Shown: positions 1 to 8,223, numbered from the stretch's first letter. The stretch is DNA of 23,691 nt from Treponema sp. (GCA_004554075.1 SFOB01000085.1:1-23691), one strand, 5' to 3'. Notes: a model not told the origin generated them from the sequence alone. Translations and numbers: made by a program.

Positions 1-68
1 CTGACGGTTGGTGATAACTTGAAGATAGGTGAAACAGCATACTGGGCAAAAAGGAGTAAATAAAAACT

Positions 69-119
69 ATGATAAAGATATTATTTGTGTGCCACGGCAA
101 TACTTACCATAAGTTGTAA
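69..119 (+). pseudogene. LMW protein tyrosine phosphatase 5' remnant (left copy)
   Basis: An AGGAG-type ribosome binding site lies at 52-56, followed by ATG at 69. The frame reads MIKILFVCHGNTYHKL and then TAA. MIKxLFxCHGNIC is the conserved N-terminus and P-loop start of low-molecular-weight protein tyrosine phosphatases; here the CxxxxxR(S/T) loop is destroyed and the frame ends after 16 residues. A related copy, also dead, lies at 16813-16860. Upstream, one frame is open from base 1 to a TAA at 61-63 (ending WAKRSK) and could be the tail of a gene outside the window; it is too short to name. The phosphatase origin is likely; calling it an integration scar is inference. Confidence 0.55.
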
Positions 120-160
120 GAATGCAGTATTTATGCGGGTTTGCGGGTATAGTAGGAATG

Positions 161-187
161 AAAATATACCAAAAATATACCAGCCCG
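161..187. repeat. Short tandem repeat followed by CAGCCCG
   Basis: AAAATATACC (161-170) and AAAAATATACC (171-181) are tandem, running into CAGCCCG at 181-187. At the right side of the island a different 12-bp tandem repeat (16660-16683) also runs directly into CAGCCCG (16684-16690). This may be part of a recombinase arm or core site. No gene was seen in 120-420 apart from the regulatory elements listed separately. Confidence 0.35.
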
Positions 188-243
188 TGGTAAAACTGAG
201 TTAATAAGAATAGAAAATGGGGATATGACAAAGATTAATAAGG

Positions 244-286
244 AGCCTCCGATAATTGCAGTAATTGTGATGCCGGAGGCTTTCTT
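244..286 (+). terminator. Probable Rho-independent terminator
   Basis: AGCCTCCG (244-251) pairs with CGGAGGCT (274-281) across a 22-nt loop and is followed by TTTC. It would insulate the downstream operon from transcription entering from the left. The loop is long and the T-tract is short, so confidence is moderate. Confidence 0.5.
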
Positions 287-305
287 GAGTAATAATAGAA
301 AAAGT

Positions 306-334
306 TTGACATTTTATCGGTAGACCGATAAAAT
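306..334 (+). promoter_or_regulatory. Sigma-A promoter overlapped by a perfect palindromic operator
   Basis: TTGACA (306-311) and TAAAAT (329-334) are separated by exactly 17 bp. The spacer and most of the -10 are filled by an inverted repeat: TTTTATCGGT (312-321), AG, ACCGATAAAA (324-333), with perfect 10-bp arms. A protein bound here would block RNA polymerase, which is the layout of an autorepressed toxin-antitoxin-like operon. The HTH protein encoded just downstream is the obvious candidate binder (inference). Confidence 0.75.
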
Positions 335-339
335 TAAGA

Positions 340-364
340 AAAAAGGTTGGAATACAATCTTTTT
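340..364 (+). promoter_or_regulatory. 5' leader hairpin at the predicted transcript start
   Basis: AAAAAGGTTG (340-349) pairs with CAATCTTTTT (355-364) with one G-U and a 5-nt loop. It begins about where transcription from the 306-334 promoter should start, so the mRNA would carry a 5' terminal hairpin. It could stabilise the message or act as a weak attenuator because of its U-rich 3' arm. Function is inferred from position only. Confidence 0.35.
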
Positions 365-422
365 ATTTAACGAACAAGAAGCATAGCGGTTGCGAGTCTT
401 ATGCTGTGAAAGGTGGATAATT

Positions 423-947
423 ATGGATTTTGTTGTTGAATTAAAAAAACAAAATATGAATATAAGAATCTGTTCGCAGAAGAGCGGAATCCCTTATGCG
501 ACTCTTTATCCGATTATAAAGGGTCAAGTGGATATTGGGACCTGCACATACTATACAGTCGAAAAATTAGCTAAGGTTCTAGGCTATCGTCCGGATCAGA
601 TCGTTTATCACAAAGAGGATTTCCAGACTTTTAGAAATAATCTGCATCATGATATCAAGCGTAATGATCTTCAGACTGTGTTAGGGATCATCGAGCGTGA
701 GGATGTGGAGTATTACCATATGCATCATGATTATATTAAGATGCTTTATCTTGTGGCAACAGTAGACTATATCAGTAAAAAATATGGTATTCCTCTTAGT
801 AATAAATATGATGAGATAAGAAAGATGAAGCTGGAGGAACCATTTTTTGTAGGCGATGCTTTGCTTTTGGGAAAGAAAGAAGAAGCCGGAATCAAAGAAT
901 TTGCAAAATATAATATCATAGAGGGGGATTTGTATGATGCCGTCTGA
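423..947 (+). CDS. HTH (XRE-like) regulator, antitoxin-type
   Basis: This is a 174-aa protein. The ATG at 423 was chosen because AAGGTGG sits 6-7 nt upstream; the longer frame from TTG at 390 has no ribosome binding site. The N-terminus (roughly residues 10-55) reads as an XRE-like helix-turn-helix: a QKSGIPYATLYPIIKG recognition region followed by TVEKLAKVLGY. The remainder is probably helical with no recognised domain. It is the first gene of a tightly overlapping operon behind a palindrome-covered promoter and overlaps the nucleotidyltransferase gene by 14 bp. An HTH protein before an AbiEii/MNT-like nucleotidyltransferase is a recurring antitoxin-toxin order, so autorepression and toxin control are likely but inferred. 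Confidence 0.75.
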   Translation: MDFVVELKKQNMNIRICSQKSGIPYATLYPIIKGQVDIGTCTYYTVEKLAKVLGYRPDQIVYHKEDFQTFRNNLHHDIKRNDLQTVLGIIEREDVEYYHMHHDYIKMLYLVATVDYISKKYGIPLSNKYDEIRKMKLEEPFFVGDALLLGKKEEAGIKEFAKYNIIEGDLYDAV

Positions 948-1674
948 TAAGAAAATCACAAGGGAGAATGCAAAGGATATTATAAAGCAGTTTGCAAAAG
1001 AATACCGTAAAGAACTTGGTAAGGTTCCCGGCGAGATTATTATCGTGGGTGGTGGAAGTATTATGCTTAATTATAAGTTTCGCGATGCCACTCAGGATTT
1101 TGATGTGATTCTTAAAACGGTATCCAGCGTTACAGATATTATAAAGAAATTTGCGGATGAAAATGGTCTTCCAAGAGATTGGATGAATTCAGATTTTATT
1201 AAAACCGCATCCTATTCAGATATGTTATCCGAGGTGTCAAAACACCTATGGACTCTAAACAACGGAACCTTGGAGATAAGAACCGTTTCGGGTGTATACC
1301 TGATTGCTATGAAATTGATTGCTCACAGGGATTATCGAAATGACATTTCTGATGTGATAGGTATTTTAATAGAAGAGAGAGAAGCTGGGGAAAATATTAC
1401 ATTTGATGATATTGTAAATGCCTATAAGAGATTATACAGCTGTGATATCCCAAAAGAAACTGCGAAAATGGTACGGGAATTTACAGAACTTACAACACCA
1501 AAACTAAAAGAATATTATAATAAACAAAAGAATTCGGAACAGGAAATTGGAGGGAAAATTATCACATATATAGATGAAGTCGCAAATATCAATACTAGAA
1601 ATGTAGAAGATGTAATTGATGCAATAAAAAGAAAAATGGAGGAGCAAGCTGGTGAAGGTACTGGTAATACCTGA
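934..1674 (+). CDS. Nucleotidyltransferase, DUF6036/AbiEii-like
   Basis: This is a 246-aa protein. The NTase signature is clear: GGGS at residues 39-42 followed by D55-F-D57, the glycine-rich loop and metal-binding aspartates of polymerase-beta-type nucleotidyltransferases. The length and the helical C-terminal half fit DUF6036/AbiEii-type proteins, whose studied relatives act as toxins that add nucleotides to tRNA or modify partner proteins. The start at 934 follows AGAGGGGG; ATG 937 is an alternative. It overlaps the HTH gene upstream by 14 bp and the phosphoesterase gene downstream by 23 bp, which indicates translational coupling. Substrate and toxicity are not visible in the sequence. The family call is good; the toxin role is inferred. 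Confidence 0.75.
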   Translation: MMPSDKKITRENAKDIIKQFAKEYRKELGKVPGEIIIVGGGSIMLNYKFRDATQDFDVILKTVSSVTDIIKKFADENGLPRDWMNSDFIKTASYSDMLSEVSKHLWTLNNGTLEIRTVSGVYLIAMKLIAHRDYRNDISDVIGILIEEREAGENITFDDIVNAYKRLYSCDIPKETAKMVREFTELTTPKLKEYYNKQKNSEQEIGGKIITYIDEVANINTRNVEDVIDAIKRKMEEQAGEGTGNT

Positions 1675-2383
1675 TGTTCATTTAAAACCTAAAATGTTTT
1701 ATAGAGCAGCTGCAATTATGCATCAAGGAATTGCAGACAGAGCAGTGTGTCTTATGGATATCGCAGATGATTGGGGACAAGAATATAATGTCGATTTATA
1801 TGTTGAAACCTACGATGCTGCTATATCTTTTGCCAAAGAGTATCCTGACACAGTATGGTGTTATGGAAATCACGATCTTAGTTATGTATGGTATATGCCT
1901 GAAACTGGTTATAGCAGTATGGCAATGTCGACAGTTCAGAGGAAATTGATTGATTTAAAGGTAACTTTGCCGGAAAATAACCCAATAAAATATGTACAGC
2001 GAATCGATAATATTATTTTTTCTCATGGCGGAGTAAGTGATTATTTTGTAAGGGAATATGTGCCTGCTTCAAAATATAATGATATAGATACCGTTGTGGA
2101 CACTATCAATTGCCTTGGAGTAAATGAAATGTGGAACGATGCATCACCTATATGGCTCAGACCACAGTATGAGACCAGGGAGATATTCAGAGCAGATACC
2201 TACAAACAGGTGGTAGGGCATACTCCGGTGGAGAAGATATTTGAAAAAGACGGCATCATATCGACAGATGTGTTCTCTACCTATAGAGACGGAACGCAGA
2301 TTGGAGAATCTTCGATGATTGTTATCGATTCGGAAACCGGGAAATATGAGAAGGTAGAGGTTATGGGGAAACAGGGAGTGTGA
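1652..2383 (+). CDS. Calcineurin-like metallophosphoesterase
   Basis: This is a 243-aa protein with the metallophosphoesterase motifs in order: D8-x-H10, a D36-containing block in place of the usual GDxxD, GNHD at 72-75, SHGG at 124-127 and GHTP at 189-192. These ligands normally hold a two-metal centre that hydrolyses phosphoesters. The start is GTG at 1652, with GGAGG at 1639-1643. The start overlaps the nucleotidyltransferase gene by 23 bp and the stop touches the start of the large primase-helicase gene (TGATG). In this context it could reverse or process the product of the nucleotidyltransferase, or trim nucleic-acid ends for the helicase; both ideas are speculative. The substrate cannot be read from the sequence. 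Confidence 0.8.
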   Translation: MKVLVIPDVHLKPKMFYRAAAIMHQGIADRAVCLMDIADDWGQEYNVDLYVETYDAAISFAKEYPDTVWCYGNHDLSYVWYMPETGYSSMAMSTVQRKLIDLKVTLPENNPIKYVQRIDNIIFSHGGVSDYFVREYVPASKYNDIDTVVDTINCLGVNEMWNDASPIWLRPQYETREIFRADTYKQVVGHTPVEKIFEKDGIISTDVFSTYRDGTQIGESSMIVIDSETGKYEKVEVMGKQGV

Positions 2384-5367
2384 TGAGGAAGAAGGAACCT
2401 ACACAGCAATATTCAGATTTAATTAATTCATTACAATCCAGGATACAGGCATTGGAGGATGAAAACCGACTTTTGAAAGAACGTTTGGATGAAGCCGGTG
2501 TTTCGTATGCGGATATTGTGTCTGGCGACGCTCAAGGAGTTGTGGAATTGTATGACCCGGATCAAGGTGCTCGTATAAAGAAATTTGATGTTACGGATAA
2601 GATTGCAAGTGATTTCTTTATGATGTTCTGCCGTGGAAGGAAGGATTTGTATGATCTTCGCTATACGAATCCAAAAACGGGGAAGAACGGGTATTATACG
2701 CAGTGCTTTAACCGCTGGGATCGTGGCTGCCATATACAGAAAAAGGATGGAGTTCGTTGTAAGGATTGCGAATTAAGGGCGTATAAGCCTGTGACCCTGC
2801 CTTTGATAAAGGCGCATATGAATGGGACAGATCCAAATGGCAATGATGTCGTGGCGATATATCCGATGCTTGAAAACAATCTTTGCCAGCTGCTTGTATT
2901 TGACTTTGATAATCATGCAAAGGGTGCAGAACAGGAAGATTATGCGAATACTGATGATAGGTGGAAAGAAGAAATAAATGCTTTGCGGCGCATTTGTAAG
3001 AATCTGGATGTGGACGCTGTGGTGGAACGATCAAGGTCGGGACGCGGTGCGCATCTTTGGATATTCTTCAAGGAAATGATTCCTGCCAGATTGGCGAGAA
3101 AATTTGGTTTTGCGTTGCTAGAGAAAGGAGCTGAATCCGTCAATCTTAAGTCCTTCAAATACTATGATCGCATGATACCGACGCAGGACGCGCTTCCTGA
3201 GGGCGGACTTGGAAATGTCATTGCACTTCCTTTACAAGGAATGGCTCTGAAGTCCGGAAACAGTGCTTTTGTTGATGAAAATTGGAATGCATATGAAGAT
3301 CAGTTAAAAGTTCTTGTCGGAACAAGGCGACTGACCAGACAGGAGATAGATGACTATCTGTCTTTATGGTACAGTACGGGATTCACCAGCGAAGACAATG
3401 GTACTGATGCGCCATGGGATAAGAATTCTGAGATTGAAGCAGGCAGTGTTAAGGGCGTGGTGCGTATCGTGCTGGCTGACCGCATTTACATAGACTCATC
3501 AGGAATGTCCAATAAGACAAAAAGACAGCTTCGCCGTATGGCAACATTTTCAAACAAGCAGTATTTCCAGAATCAGGCTATGGATATGCCAAATTACGAC
3601 GAATCCAGATTTATTTACCTTGGAAGTGACGAAGGAAAATATATTGTATTGCCTCGCGGACTTCGGGAAGATATTCAAAAGAAGTTTGATAATGCGGGGA
3701 TCAGATATAAGATTGAAGATAAGAGAACCCAAGGGCGGGAATTAAATATCTCGTTTAAGGGAGAATTGCGTGAATCACAGATTCCCGCTGCGGAAACTAT
3801 GCTTGAAAATGAAACTGGGATACTGCACGCCGCAACAGCGTTTGGTAAGACTGTAGTTTGCTGCGACATGATCGCAAGAAGAGGCATAAGTACCTTAATA
3901 CTTGTAGACAGGGCGGATCTAATGAACCAGTGGATTAAACGTCTGGACGAATTTCTGGATATTGATGAAGAACTGCCTGAATATCAGACAAAGACCGGGC
4001 GTACACGAAAAAGAAAATCGTTGATTGGAAATCTTCAAGGAGCGCATGATACACTGACCGGAATAGTGGATGTGGCCATGATACGTTCTCTCAAGAAAAA
4101 GGATGGATTTCATCCGATGCTGAAAGAATATGCTCAAGTATACTTTGACGAATGCCATCACGCAGCGTCTGAAAGCGCAATAGAAGTGCTGCAGGAGATT
4201 AATGCAAAGTATGTGTATGGCGTGACGGCAACACCGAAACGTGGTGATGGTAAGGAAAAGATAAACGAATTTCTGCTCGGCCCTATCAGGTATAGGTTTA
4301 CAGCAAAAGACAGAGCCGAGGAGCAGAATATCGATCATCTGGTATATCCCCGATTTACCCGAACAGTAAAGCCTCATCATTTGTCAAAAACACCATATGG
4401 TAATGATGCCTATGAACTGATAAGGAATAATGATGTTCGTGACGAACAGATCATCAGGGATGTTGCGGACTGTGTGCAGGCTGGAAGAACTCCGGTAGTA
4501 CTGACGAAATATGTTGATCATGCGAATAAGCTGTCTGAAAGACTTAAGAAATATGCTGACCGATTGATTCTGCTAACGGGGACAAATGGAACGAAAGTGC
4601 GCAGGGCACAGGTGAAAGAACTGAATGAAGTTGATGATTCGGACAGTCTTATTCTTGTGGGAACGGGCTCTTTACTTGGAGAGGGCTTCGACTTTCCGAG
4701 ACTTGATACCCTGTTCATGGCGACTCCTGTTTCAGGAGAAAATGTTGTGGAGCAGTATGTCGGACGACTTAACAGGGATTATGATGGTAAAGAAAATGTC
4801 ATTGTCTATGACTATGTGGACAGTCATATCCCGAAGTTCGATAAAATGTATGCAGCAAGGCTGAAGGCATATAAAAAGATCGGATATGAGCTTTGCGTTA
4901 ATATGGATGGTGAAAAGCAGAAGGCAAATGCAATCTATGATATAGAAAACTATGCAGAAACTTATTGGAAGGATCTTGAGGAGGCAAATTCAGCGGTCGT
5001 TGTATCAAGTCCAAGGTTAAATAATCAAAAAGTGGATCGCATTATAAACATGCTTGGAAAGCGGCGGGAGTTGGGAGTCAAGGTTACAATTGTTACATGG
5101 CATCCTGATGCCTATAAATATGGCAAAGATGATGTCCGAATGGAGCTTATGGAGAGACTTCGTAAAGCAGGTTTTGAGATCAGGCTTGTGGAAGAATCTT
5201 GTGAGCATTATGCCGTAATCGATAATGAGATTGTCTGGTATGGAAGTGTGAACCTGCTGTCAAAGGAAGATGCTGAGGACAATCTGATGCGGGTATGCAG
5301 TAAAGATATCGCAGCAGAGCTTCTTGAGATGACATTTGGCTCTGAAGCAGAACTGCAGGAATGGTAA
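2383..5367 (+). CDS. TOTE-type primase / SF2 helicase / PLD-like fusion protein
   Basis: This is a 994-aa multidomain protein; GTG at 2380 is an alternative start. Visible in order: a coiled coil at about 8-40; a TOTE conflict-system archaeo-eukaryotic primase domain at about 65-330, with a probable zinc cluster (Cys108, 116, 126, 129), the DFD catalytic pair (D174, D176) and SGRGAH (219-224); an SF2 helicase with Walker A-like TAFGKT ending at K489-T490, DECH at 589-592, TATP near 617 and a GRLNR motif at 794-798; and a C-terminal PLD-like domain with HYAVID (942-947) and GSVN (954-957). The lysine of the canonical HxK PLD motif is alanine here. TOTE primases are known from comparative genomics as components of mobile conflict systems. 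As last gene of the operon it is likely the nucleic-acid-acting effector. Confidence 0.85.
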   Translation: MRKKEPTQQYSDLINSLQSRIQALEDENRLLKERLDEAGVSYADIVSGDAQGVVELYDPDQGARIKKFDVTDKIASDFFMMFCRGRKDLYDLRYTNPKTGKNGYYTQCFNRWDRGCHIQKKDGVRCKDCELRAYKPVTLPLIKAHMNGTDPNGNDVVAIYPMLENNLCQLLVFDFDNHAKGAEQEDYANTDDRWKEEINALRRICKNLDVDAVVERSRSGRGAHLWIFFKEMIPARLARKFGFALLEKGAESVNLKSFKYYDRMIPTQDALPEGGLGNVIALPLQGMALKSGNSAFVDENWNAYEDQLKVLVGTRRLTRQEIDDYLSLWYSTGFTSEDNGTDAPWDKNSEIEAGSVKGVVRIVLADRIYIDSSGMSNKTKRQLRRMATFSNKQYFQNQAMDMPNYDESRFIYLGSDEGKYIVLPRGLREDIQKKFDNAGIRYKIEDKRTQGRELNISFKGELRESQIPAAETMLENETGILHAATAFGKTVVCCDMIARRGISTLILVDRADLMNQWIKRLDEFLDIDEELPEYQTKTGRTRKRKSLIGNLQGAHDTLTGIVDVAMIRSLKKKDGFHPMLKEYAQVYFDECHHAASESAIEVLQEINAKYVYGVTATPKRGDGKEKINEFLLGPIRYRFTAKDRAEEQNIDHLVYPRFTRTVKPHHLSKTPYGNDAYELIRNNDVRDEQIIRDVADCVQAGRTPVVLTKYVDHANKLSERLKKYADRLILLTGTNGTKVRRAQVKELNEVDDSDSLILVGTGSLLGEGFDFPRLDTLFMATPVSGENVVEQYVGRLNRDYDGKENVIVYDYVDSHIPKFDKMYAARLKAYKKIGYELCVNMDGEKQKANAIYDIENYAETYWKDLEEANSAVVVSSPRLNNQKVDRIINMLGKRRELGVKVTIVTWHPDAYKYGKDDVRMELMERLRKAGFEIRLVEESCEHYAVIDNEIVWYGSVNLLSKEDAEDNLMRVCSKDIAAELLEMTFGSEAELQEW

Positions 5368-5833
5368 GTATGGACGCAAAAAATATCTCAAGATTATACT
5401 TAGGATATTAGCTAGCAGGGTAGGGAAATAAAATAGACTAAAATAGAATATCAAAAATAAAAACGGAAAATCCGTTGATAAATTTAGAATACAGCAGTGA
5501 ACTGTCGTGAAATGGAAAATAAAAACAAACTGTTTATATATTTGTAACATTGGCGGTGCCAGATGCATTAGTGTATTGTCTTCCTTTGTGAGGCTGAAAA
5601 ATGAAATCGGATTTTCAAGAGAAGATACAGAGCCATATATCCAATCCTATATGAGCAGATGTTTAGGAAAAGACCAAAAGACCTTTCGAGTACAAGATAC
5701 ATCAAAAGAAGGAGAATGTGTAAGATACCTTGCAAGCAGGTGTTTGATGAAATATTTGACGGCAAAATTAAAGAAATGAAGACGGGTAATTTGAGGTACA
5801 TATAATATAAATTGCGGAAAGGGAGATGAGTGA
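5368..5833. other. Intergenic stretch between the two defence cassettes
   Basis: This AT-rich stretch holds a small perfect hairpin, AACGGA (5462-5467), AAA, TCCGTT (5471-5476). On the minus strand the hairpin is followed by a T-rich run, so it could terminate leftward transcripts, but no leftward gene was found. A TATAAT box at 5801-5806, without a convincing -35, is the best promoter candidate for the next cassette. One small open frame (5507-5779) is listed separately. Confidence 0.4.
5507..5779 (+). CDS. Small hypothetical protein, doubtful
   Basis: This open frame of 90 codons starts at a GTG without a ribosome binding site. The part from about residue 30 on (RLKNEIGFSREDTEPY and a basic C-terminus ending KLKK) has ordinary protein-like composition and two cysteines, so it may be a remnant of a larger gene rather than noise. 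No family was recognised. It lies between two intact cassettes in a region without a clear promoter. Treat it as possible only. Confidence 0.25.
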   Translation: MKWKIKTNCLYICNIGGARCISVLSSFVRLKNEIGFSREDTEPYIQSYMSRCLGKDQKTFRVQDTSKEGECVRYLASRCLMKYLTAKLKK

Positions 5834-7708
5834 ATGTTAATATACAATGGATTAAAGTCAGACTTTATGTCAGATACAGAAAATGATGTTTTGGAGACAA
5901 AATTGTATGATGCAATAAAGAATAAAATGAATCGTAGCACCGGATTAAGCGAACTCAATTCCTGGAGAAATTCTCTAAAGGAAATGTACATTACTTTGAA
6001 TGATTCTAATATACCTTCTGATGTTGGGGTTGCAATAGAATACAATATTCCTCAAACATCCAAGAGAGTTGATTTCCTGATTTCCGGATATGGGAAAGAT
6101 AATAAAGGAAATGTTATTATTGTAGAACTGAAGCAATGGGAAAAATTGCAGGCTATCGAGGGACAGGAAGCGATTGTTGAAACTTTTATAGGAGGAGCAA
6201 ATAGAAGAGTAGTGCATCCAAGTTATCAGGCGTGGTCTTATGCTGCGTTAATAAAAGATTATAATGAATATGTGCAAGATGCCGATATTGAACTACATCC
6301 GTGTGCATATCTACATAATTATCCAAGAGTAGAGAATGATCCTTTGGATGCGAAACAGTATAATGACATATTAGTTGATGCACCGGCTTTTACATATGGA
6401 CAGAGAGATGCATTAAGGAACTTTATTAAAAAAAATATAAAAACCGGAGACAATGAGGATACCTTAGTAAAAATTGAACATGGGAAAATCAGACCATCGA
6501 AACAATTGCAGGATGCTATTAGTGGAATGCTTAAAGGAAACAAAGAATTCATAATGTTGGACGAGCAGAAGGTCATCTATGAAAACATTTTATGCCTTTC
6601 AACAAAATGTCAAAAGGACGGTAAGAAAAGAACTATTATTGTTGAAGGGGGACCGGGCACAGGGAAAACAGTTGTTGCAATTAATTTATTAGCAGAACTT
6701 ACTAAAAGAAATCAGTTTGTTCAATATGTTTCTAAAAATGCAGCCCCTAGAACTGTTTATGGATACAAACTAAAGGGAACAATGAAGAAAAGTAGTGTGG
6801 ATAATCTATTTAAAGGGTCTGGTTGTTACACTGAAGCACCAACAAATTCTGTGAGTACCATTTTAGCTGATGAAGCACACAGATTAAATGAAAAGTCCGG
6901 AATGTTTCAAAATATTGGAGAAAATCAGATTAAGGAGATAATCCATGCATCGCGCTGTAGTGTGTTTTTTATTGATGAAAGTCAAAGAGTTACCACAAGC
7001 GATATCGGAAGCATAGCAGAAATTGAAAAATGGGCAGAAAGAGAAAATTCTGAAGTAATAAAAATGGAGCTCGTTTCGCAATTTAGATGTAACGGATCAG
7101 ATGGATACCTTGCGTGGGTTGATGATGTATTGCAAATTCGTGATACCGCTAACTATGATTTAGAAGGAATTGACTATGACATTCAAATATGCGATTCCCC
7201 TAAAGAAATGGAACGTATTGTAATAGAAAAAAACAGTATTAGAAACCGAGCACGTATTTTAGCGGGATACTGTTGGAATTGGCCAAAAGATACACGTAAT
7301 GATGTGAATTATCATGATATAAAGATTGGAGATTATGGTATAAGTTGGAATTTGGATGGTGGAGATGCATTTGCAATTAATCCGAATTCAGTACATGAGG
7401 CAGGATGCATTCATACTTCTCAGGGATTGGAATTTGATTATGTTGGCGTAATAATCGGCGATGATATGAGGTATGAGAATGGAGAGATCATTACAGACTA
7501 TTCAAAACGAGCAAAAACAGACCAATCTATGAAGGGGATAAAAGGTCTGGCAAAAGAAGATCCTGAAAAGGCAAATCAATTAGCAGATGAAATCATAAAG
7601 AATACATATCGAACCTTAATGACCAGAGGAATGAAGGGATGCTATGTATATTGTACAGATAGTGAACTGGCGACATATTTTAAAGAAAGATTAAAAAATA
7701 GAGGATGA
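5834..7708 (+). CDS. DUF2075-type nuclease/helicase
   Basis: This is a 624-aa protein; ATG at 5834 follows GGGAG at 5821-5825. The N-terminal ~240 residues contain a PD-(D/E)xK-like core: D80 in RVDFLISG and E98-L-K100 in VIIVELKQW. The ATPase follows, with Walker A GGPGTGKT at 272-279, DEAH at 346-349, a second acidic motif in FFIDESQRV, and a C-terminal RTLMTRGMKG block of the kind that closes SF1-like helicase folds. Together this is the DUF2075 architecture (nuclease plus P-loop ATPase). It probably cuts or unwinds DNA or RNA in a defence setting. It starts a cassette, with the MazG-like gene beginning at its stop codon. The DUF2075 assignment is strong; the nuclease assignment rests on the visible D-ExK pattern. 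Confidence 0.8.
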   Translation: MLIYNGLKSDFMSDTENDVLETKLYDAIKNKMNRSTGLSELNSWRNSLKEMYITLNDSNIPSDVGVAIEYNIPQTSKRVDFLISGYGKDNKGNVIIVELKQWEKLQAIEGQEAIVETFIGGANRRVVHPSYQAWSYAALIKDYNEYVQDADIELHPCAYLHNYPRVENDPLDAKQYNDILVDAPAFTYGQRDALRNFIKKNIKTGDNEDTLVKIEHGKIRPSKQLQDAISGMLKGNKEFIMLDEQKVIYENILCLSTKCQKDGKKRTIIVEGGPGTGKTVVAINLLAELTKRNQFVQYVSKNAAPRTVYGYKLKGTMKKSSVDNLFKGSGCYTEAPTNSVSTILADEAHRLNEKSGMFQNIGENQIKEIIHASRCSVFFIDESQRVTTSDIGSIAEIEKWAERENSEVIKMELVSQFRCNGSDGYLAWVDDVLQIRDTANYDLEGIDYDIQICDSPKEMERIVIEKNSIRNRARILAGYCWNWPKDTRNDVNYHDIKIGDYGISWNLDGGDAFAINPNSVHEAGCIHTSQGLEFDYVGVIIGDDMRYENGEIITDYSKRAKTDQSMKGIKGLAKEDPEKANQLADEIIKNTYRTLMTRGMKGCYVYCTDSELATYFKERLKNRG

Positions 7709-7710
7709 AA

Positions 7711-8043
7711 ATGACACAGGAAACAATTTATCAGATTTTAAAATTCAGAGATGATCGTGATTGGAAACAATTTCATAATCCAAAAGATTTAGCAATTTCT
7801 ATTTCTTTGGAAGCAGCAGAACTACTTGAGGTATTTCAATGGAGTGGTTCTGACACTTTATGTGAGCAAAAGAAGGATAAGATTAAAGAGGAACTTGCCG
7901 ATGTAATAAATTACTGTGTACTTATGGCTGATGTTTGTGGATTGGATATGGATGAAATAGTACAAGAAAAAATAAAAATAAACAACGAGAAGTATCCGGT
8001 CAAAAAAGCAAAAGGGAAGAGTGATAAGTATAGTGAATTATAA
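7711..8043 (+). CDS. MazG-like nucleotide pyrophosphohydrolase
   Basis: This is a 110-aa protein. ATG at 7711 is preferred because GAGG at 7701-7704 is 6 nt upstream; ATG at 7705 overlaps the previous stop. The all-alpha NTP pyrophosphohydrolase motifs are clear: SLEAAELLEVFQW and EELADVINY carry the paired acidic residues that bind Mg2+, and the protein has the KINNEKYP tail typical of MazG-like proteins. These enzymes hydrolyse (d)NTPs to NMPs and pyrophosphate. Tight spacing puts it in one operon with the DUF2075 gene. In a defence cassette, nucleotide hydrolysis could deplete or sanitise nucleotides during infection (inference). The frame stays open after the stop codon and carries a remnant gene, described in the next entry. 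Confidence 0.85.
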   Translation: MTQETIYQILKFRDDRDWKQFHNPKDLAISISLEAAELLEVFQWSGSDTLCEQKKDKIKEELADVINYCVLMADVCGLDMDEIVQEKIKINNEKYPVKKAKGKSDKYSEL

Positions 8044-8047
8044 TTCG

Positions 8048-8223
8048 ATGAATATGAGCATTTTGGATCCTGTACTATATCGTATGGGAAAGAATGTTCC
8101 GCTTGGCACTACAGACAAAATATTATTGATTTGACAAAGCGGGGAAAACTGCATCCACTCAAGATATCTGACAGGAACACATTGTATTTAAAGAGTGAGA
8201 TATTGAAAAGAAATTGGCAGTAG
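8048..8223 (+). pseudogene. Frameshifted remnant of a small HTH/excisionase-like gene
   Basis: An ATG at 8048 opens MNMSILDPVLYRMGKN, which runs into a stop. In the next frame the sequence continues as HYRQNIIDLTKRGKLHPLKI and NTLYLKSEILKRNWQ, ending at TAG 8221-8223. The second part resembles the recognition and wing part of small winged-helix or excisionase-like proteins (RGKLxPxK...RNTLYL). One frameshift near 8100 separates the halves. It overlaps nothing essential and lies in the gap before the helicase gene. The family is a guess from motif appearance; the frame disruption is directly visible. Confidence 0.4.

Noticed and set aside
3919..4380. 153-codon minus-strand frame opposite the TOTE helicase
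   Set aside because: It lies wholly inside the helicase domain of the plus-strand gene, has no ribosome binding site and no recognisable motif.
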